Source: Neobacillus mesonae
Lineage (GTDB): Bacteria; Bacillota; Bacilli; Bacillales; Cytobacillaceae
Length of the DNA: 64,000 nt
Direction of reading: 5' to 3'
NCBI RefSeq assembly: GCF_001636315.1
Contig: NZ_KV440949.1
Location: 4,172,084-4,236,083 of the forward strand
In this document: piece after piece, positions 62,206-64,000 of the stretch
Layout of the letters: each line of letters opens with the position of its first letter
Numbering within the stretch: position 1 is the first letter of the stretch
The notes under the pieces: model-generated
Database searches by the model: none
Seen by the model: the letters and a program-made list of their open reading frames with translations, nothing else
What the model was told of the DNA's origin: nothing
Translations under genes and position numbers: made by a program

Positions 62206-64000
62206 AATCGTCATTCCGGAAAAGCCGGAAGGGGTAACATGGACAGATGACCAATGGAAAGCAATCATGGCAAAAGGCAAAGATATTCTGGTCGCTGCTG
62301 CGGCAGGTTCAGGGAAAACGGCGGTCCTTGTTGAAAGAATCATTCAAAAAATTCTTTCTGAAGAAGAGCCCATTAATGTTGATGAATTATTGGTTGTTAC
62401 GTTTACAAATGCATCAGCGGCGGAAATGCGCCATCGGATTGGGGAGGCGCTGGAAAAAGCAATTGATGTGGACCCCCACTCCCGTCATTTAAGGAAACAG
62501 CTGAGCTTATTAAATAAGGCCTCTATTTCCACACTTCATTCCTTTTGTATGGAGGTCATCCGAAAATATTATTATGTTATTGATGTTGACCCCAGATTTC
62601 GCATTGCGGATGTAACGGAAGCGCAATTAATGCGAGATGAAGTAATGGATGAGCTATTAGAGGACGAATATGGAAAAAAAGATAACGAAGCTTTTTTCAA
62701 TTTAGTTGATGCGTTCACAAGCGACCGAAGCGATGCCGCCTTACAGACAATTATTCAGTCCATCCATGATTTTTCCCAAGCAAATCCGCAGCCGGAAGCC
62801 TATTTGGATTCCGTCGTGTCGATGTACGATGTGTCAGCTGTCAAACATATTGAGGAGCTCTCATTTACCGAGGCACTACTATTTGATATTGAATTACAGC
62901 TGGAAGCCGCGAAGGAAATGCTGAACAGAGGCTTAGAAATTACGAAGCTTCCAGAAGGACCTGCCCCAAGAGCGGAAAACTTTTTAGACGACTTACATCT
63001 TGTTGATACTCTGATAAAAGCAAAACGGGCTTCTTGGGATACACTTTATCAGGCAATGCAGAACCTCTCATTTTCCACTGCCAAAAGGCTTAAAAAAGGT
63101 GAATACGACGAAGAATTGACCGCAAAGGCGCAAAAGCTGCGCGAGAAAGCGAAGAAAAAGATCCAAGCTATTCAAACGGAACTTTTCACCCGTAAGCCCG
63201 AAAGCTTCCTGCGCGATATGGATGAGATGCACCCGCTTATTGAAACGCTGATCCATCTAGTTAAGACCTTTTCAAAGCGGTTTGAAAAGGCAAAAAAAGA
63301 CAAAGGGCTTGTGGATTATGCTGATTTAGAACATTATTGTCTTGCTATTTTAACAGGAGAAATCACTTCCGAAGGGGAGTTTATGCCATCCGAACCCGCT
63401 CTTGCCTATAGACACCTATTTAAAGAGGTGTTTGTTGATGAGTATCAGGATACCAATATGGTACAGGAGACGATTTTAAAGCTGGTAGCAAAAGAGGATG
63501 AGACCGCTGGGAATCTTTTCATGGTTGGTGACGTCAAGCAGTCCATCTACCGTTTTCGTTTAGCTGAACCAAATCTTTTTTTATCGAAATATACCCGGTT
63601 CCGAACTGACGGCGATTCATCCGGTTTAAGAATTGATTTAGCACGCAACTTCCGCAGCCGAAAGGAAGTTCTGGACGGGGTAAATTACTTATTTAAGCAG
63701 ATTATGGGTGTAAAGGTTGGAGAAATTGAATATGATGAGGCGGCTGAACTGAGGAATGGTGCACCATATCCAGATGACAGCTTCCCGGTGGAACTAATTG
63801 TAATTGATCAAAAAGAAGGCAATGCAGAGGAAGCTGCGGACTTGGAGTCGGATAACGAAGAGGCGGCAGAAGCGTTTGATCAGGCCGACCTTGAACAATC
63901 CCAGCTTGAAGCAAGAGTAATTGCTGCTAAAATAAAAGAATTGGTGGCAAACGGAACGCCCGTCTATAATCCGAAGCTTAAATCATATCATCCATTGATG
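62198..64000 (+). CDS. addA: ATP-dependent helicase/nuclease subunit AddA, 5' part
   Basis: ATG at 62198, after aaaggagg, opens a frame that stays open for 601 codons to the window end. The UvrD-type helicase motifs appear in order: Q-motif TWTDDQWKAI, motif I AAAAGSGKTAVL (about 34-45), motif Ia VTFTNASAAEMR, motif II VFVDEYQDTN (about 413) and motif III GDVKQSIYRFR. AddA supplies the helicase motor and a second nuclease domain. An acidic insertion (EEAADLESDNEEAAEAFDQ) lies near 550. The helicase end and nuclease domain lie outside the window. Confidence 0.95.
   Translation, partial: MSRIVIPEKPEGVTWTDDQWKAIMAKGKDILVAAAAGSGKTAVLVERIIQKILSEEEPINVDELLVVTFTNASAAEMRHRIGEALEKAIDVDPHSRHLRKQLSLLNKASISTLHSFCMEVIRKYYYVIDVDPRFRIADVTEAQLMRDEVMDELLEDEYGKKDNEAFFNLVDAFTSDRSDAALQTIIQSIHDFSQANPQPEAYLDSVVSMYDVSAVKHIEELSFTEALLFDIELQLEAAKEMLNRGLEITKLPEGPAPRAENFLDDLHLVDTLIKAKRASWDTLYQAMQNLSFSTAKRLKKGEYDEELTAKAQKLREKAKKKIQAIQTELFTRKPESFLRDMDEMHPLIETLIHLVKTFSKRFEKAKKDKGLVDYADLEHYCLAILTGEITSEGEFMPSEPALAYRHLFKEVFVDEYQDTNMVQETILKLVAKEDETAGNLFMVGDVKQSIYRFRLAEPNLFLSKYTRFRTDGDSSGLRIDLARNFRSRKEVLDGVNYLFKQIMGVKVGEIEYDEAAELRNGAPYPDDSFPVELIVIDQKEGNAEEAADLESDNEEAAEAFDQADLEQSQLEARVIAAKIKELVANGTPVYNPKLKSYHPLM

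Overview
The window looks like chromosomal DNA of a low-GC, endospore-forming member of the Bacillaceae, of the Bacillus/Neobacillus type. It carries an alpha/beta SASP gene, four YheC/YheD spore-coat ATP-grasp genes, hpr (scoC), comK, IDEAL-domain and YjcZ-type small proteins, and ecsABC. Gene order follows the Bacillus subtilis stretch from yheI to addA closely. No full tRNA, rRNA, CRISPR array or prophage was found.

Region by region. 1-1512 is an accessory patch: the end of an IS256-type transposase, three 52-bp tandem repeats and a NERD-domain gene broken by one in-frame stop. 1685-6441 holds a YbjQ-like gene, an attenuator leader, the heterodimeric drug exporter bmrC/bmrD and a 27-residue membrane peptide behind palindromic sites. 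6517-16969 holds fumC, a SASP gene with two tRNA-like minihelices upstream, a zinc-ribbon protein, msmX, a PucR-type regulator, a four-gene yheC/yheD cluster and yheA. 17093-19606 holds yhaX and hemZ. 19660-23297 is a second accessory patch: sixteen 52-bp repeats, an intact NERD gene and an acyl-CoA synthetase. 23418-33259 holds yhaR, yhzD, the ABC pair yhaQP, the nuclease genes yhaO-yhaN-yhaM, yhaL and prsA. 33478-40001 holds small sporulation or membrane genes, yhaI, hpr, trpP, hit and ecsABC. 40022-45855 holds a YhfA-like transporter, hmoB and the late haem genes hemE-hemH-hemY. 45941-54556 holds yhgE, yhfI, lplJ, lcfB with a FadR box, a crotonase and yhfN. 54623-64000 holds yhzC, comK, yhjD, an LCP enzyme, yhjE, a type I signal peptidase, addB and the first 601 codons of addA.

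Shared themes are haem synthesis and turnover (hemZ, hemE/H/Y, hmoB), nucleic-acid processing (YhaO/YhaN, YhaM, AddAB), secretion and protein quality control (PrsA, EcsAB, Sip, YhfN), fatty-acid use (two acyl-CoA synthetases, two crotonases) and spore biology.

The most unusual signal is that both NERD genes are followed, on their own strand's 3' side, by arrays of a 52-bp unit. The two arrays differ strongly in sequence, but their units fold into the same hairpin, with compensatory changes, and most clearly so if the RNA is read from the NERD-coding strand. This suggests a nuclease-like protein paired with a repeat RNA. Other strong points are a readable ribosome-controlled attenuator before bmrCD and two tandem tRNA-like acceptor/T-arm minihelices before the SASP gene.
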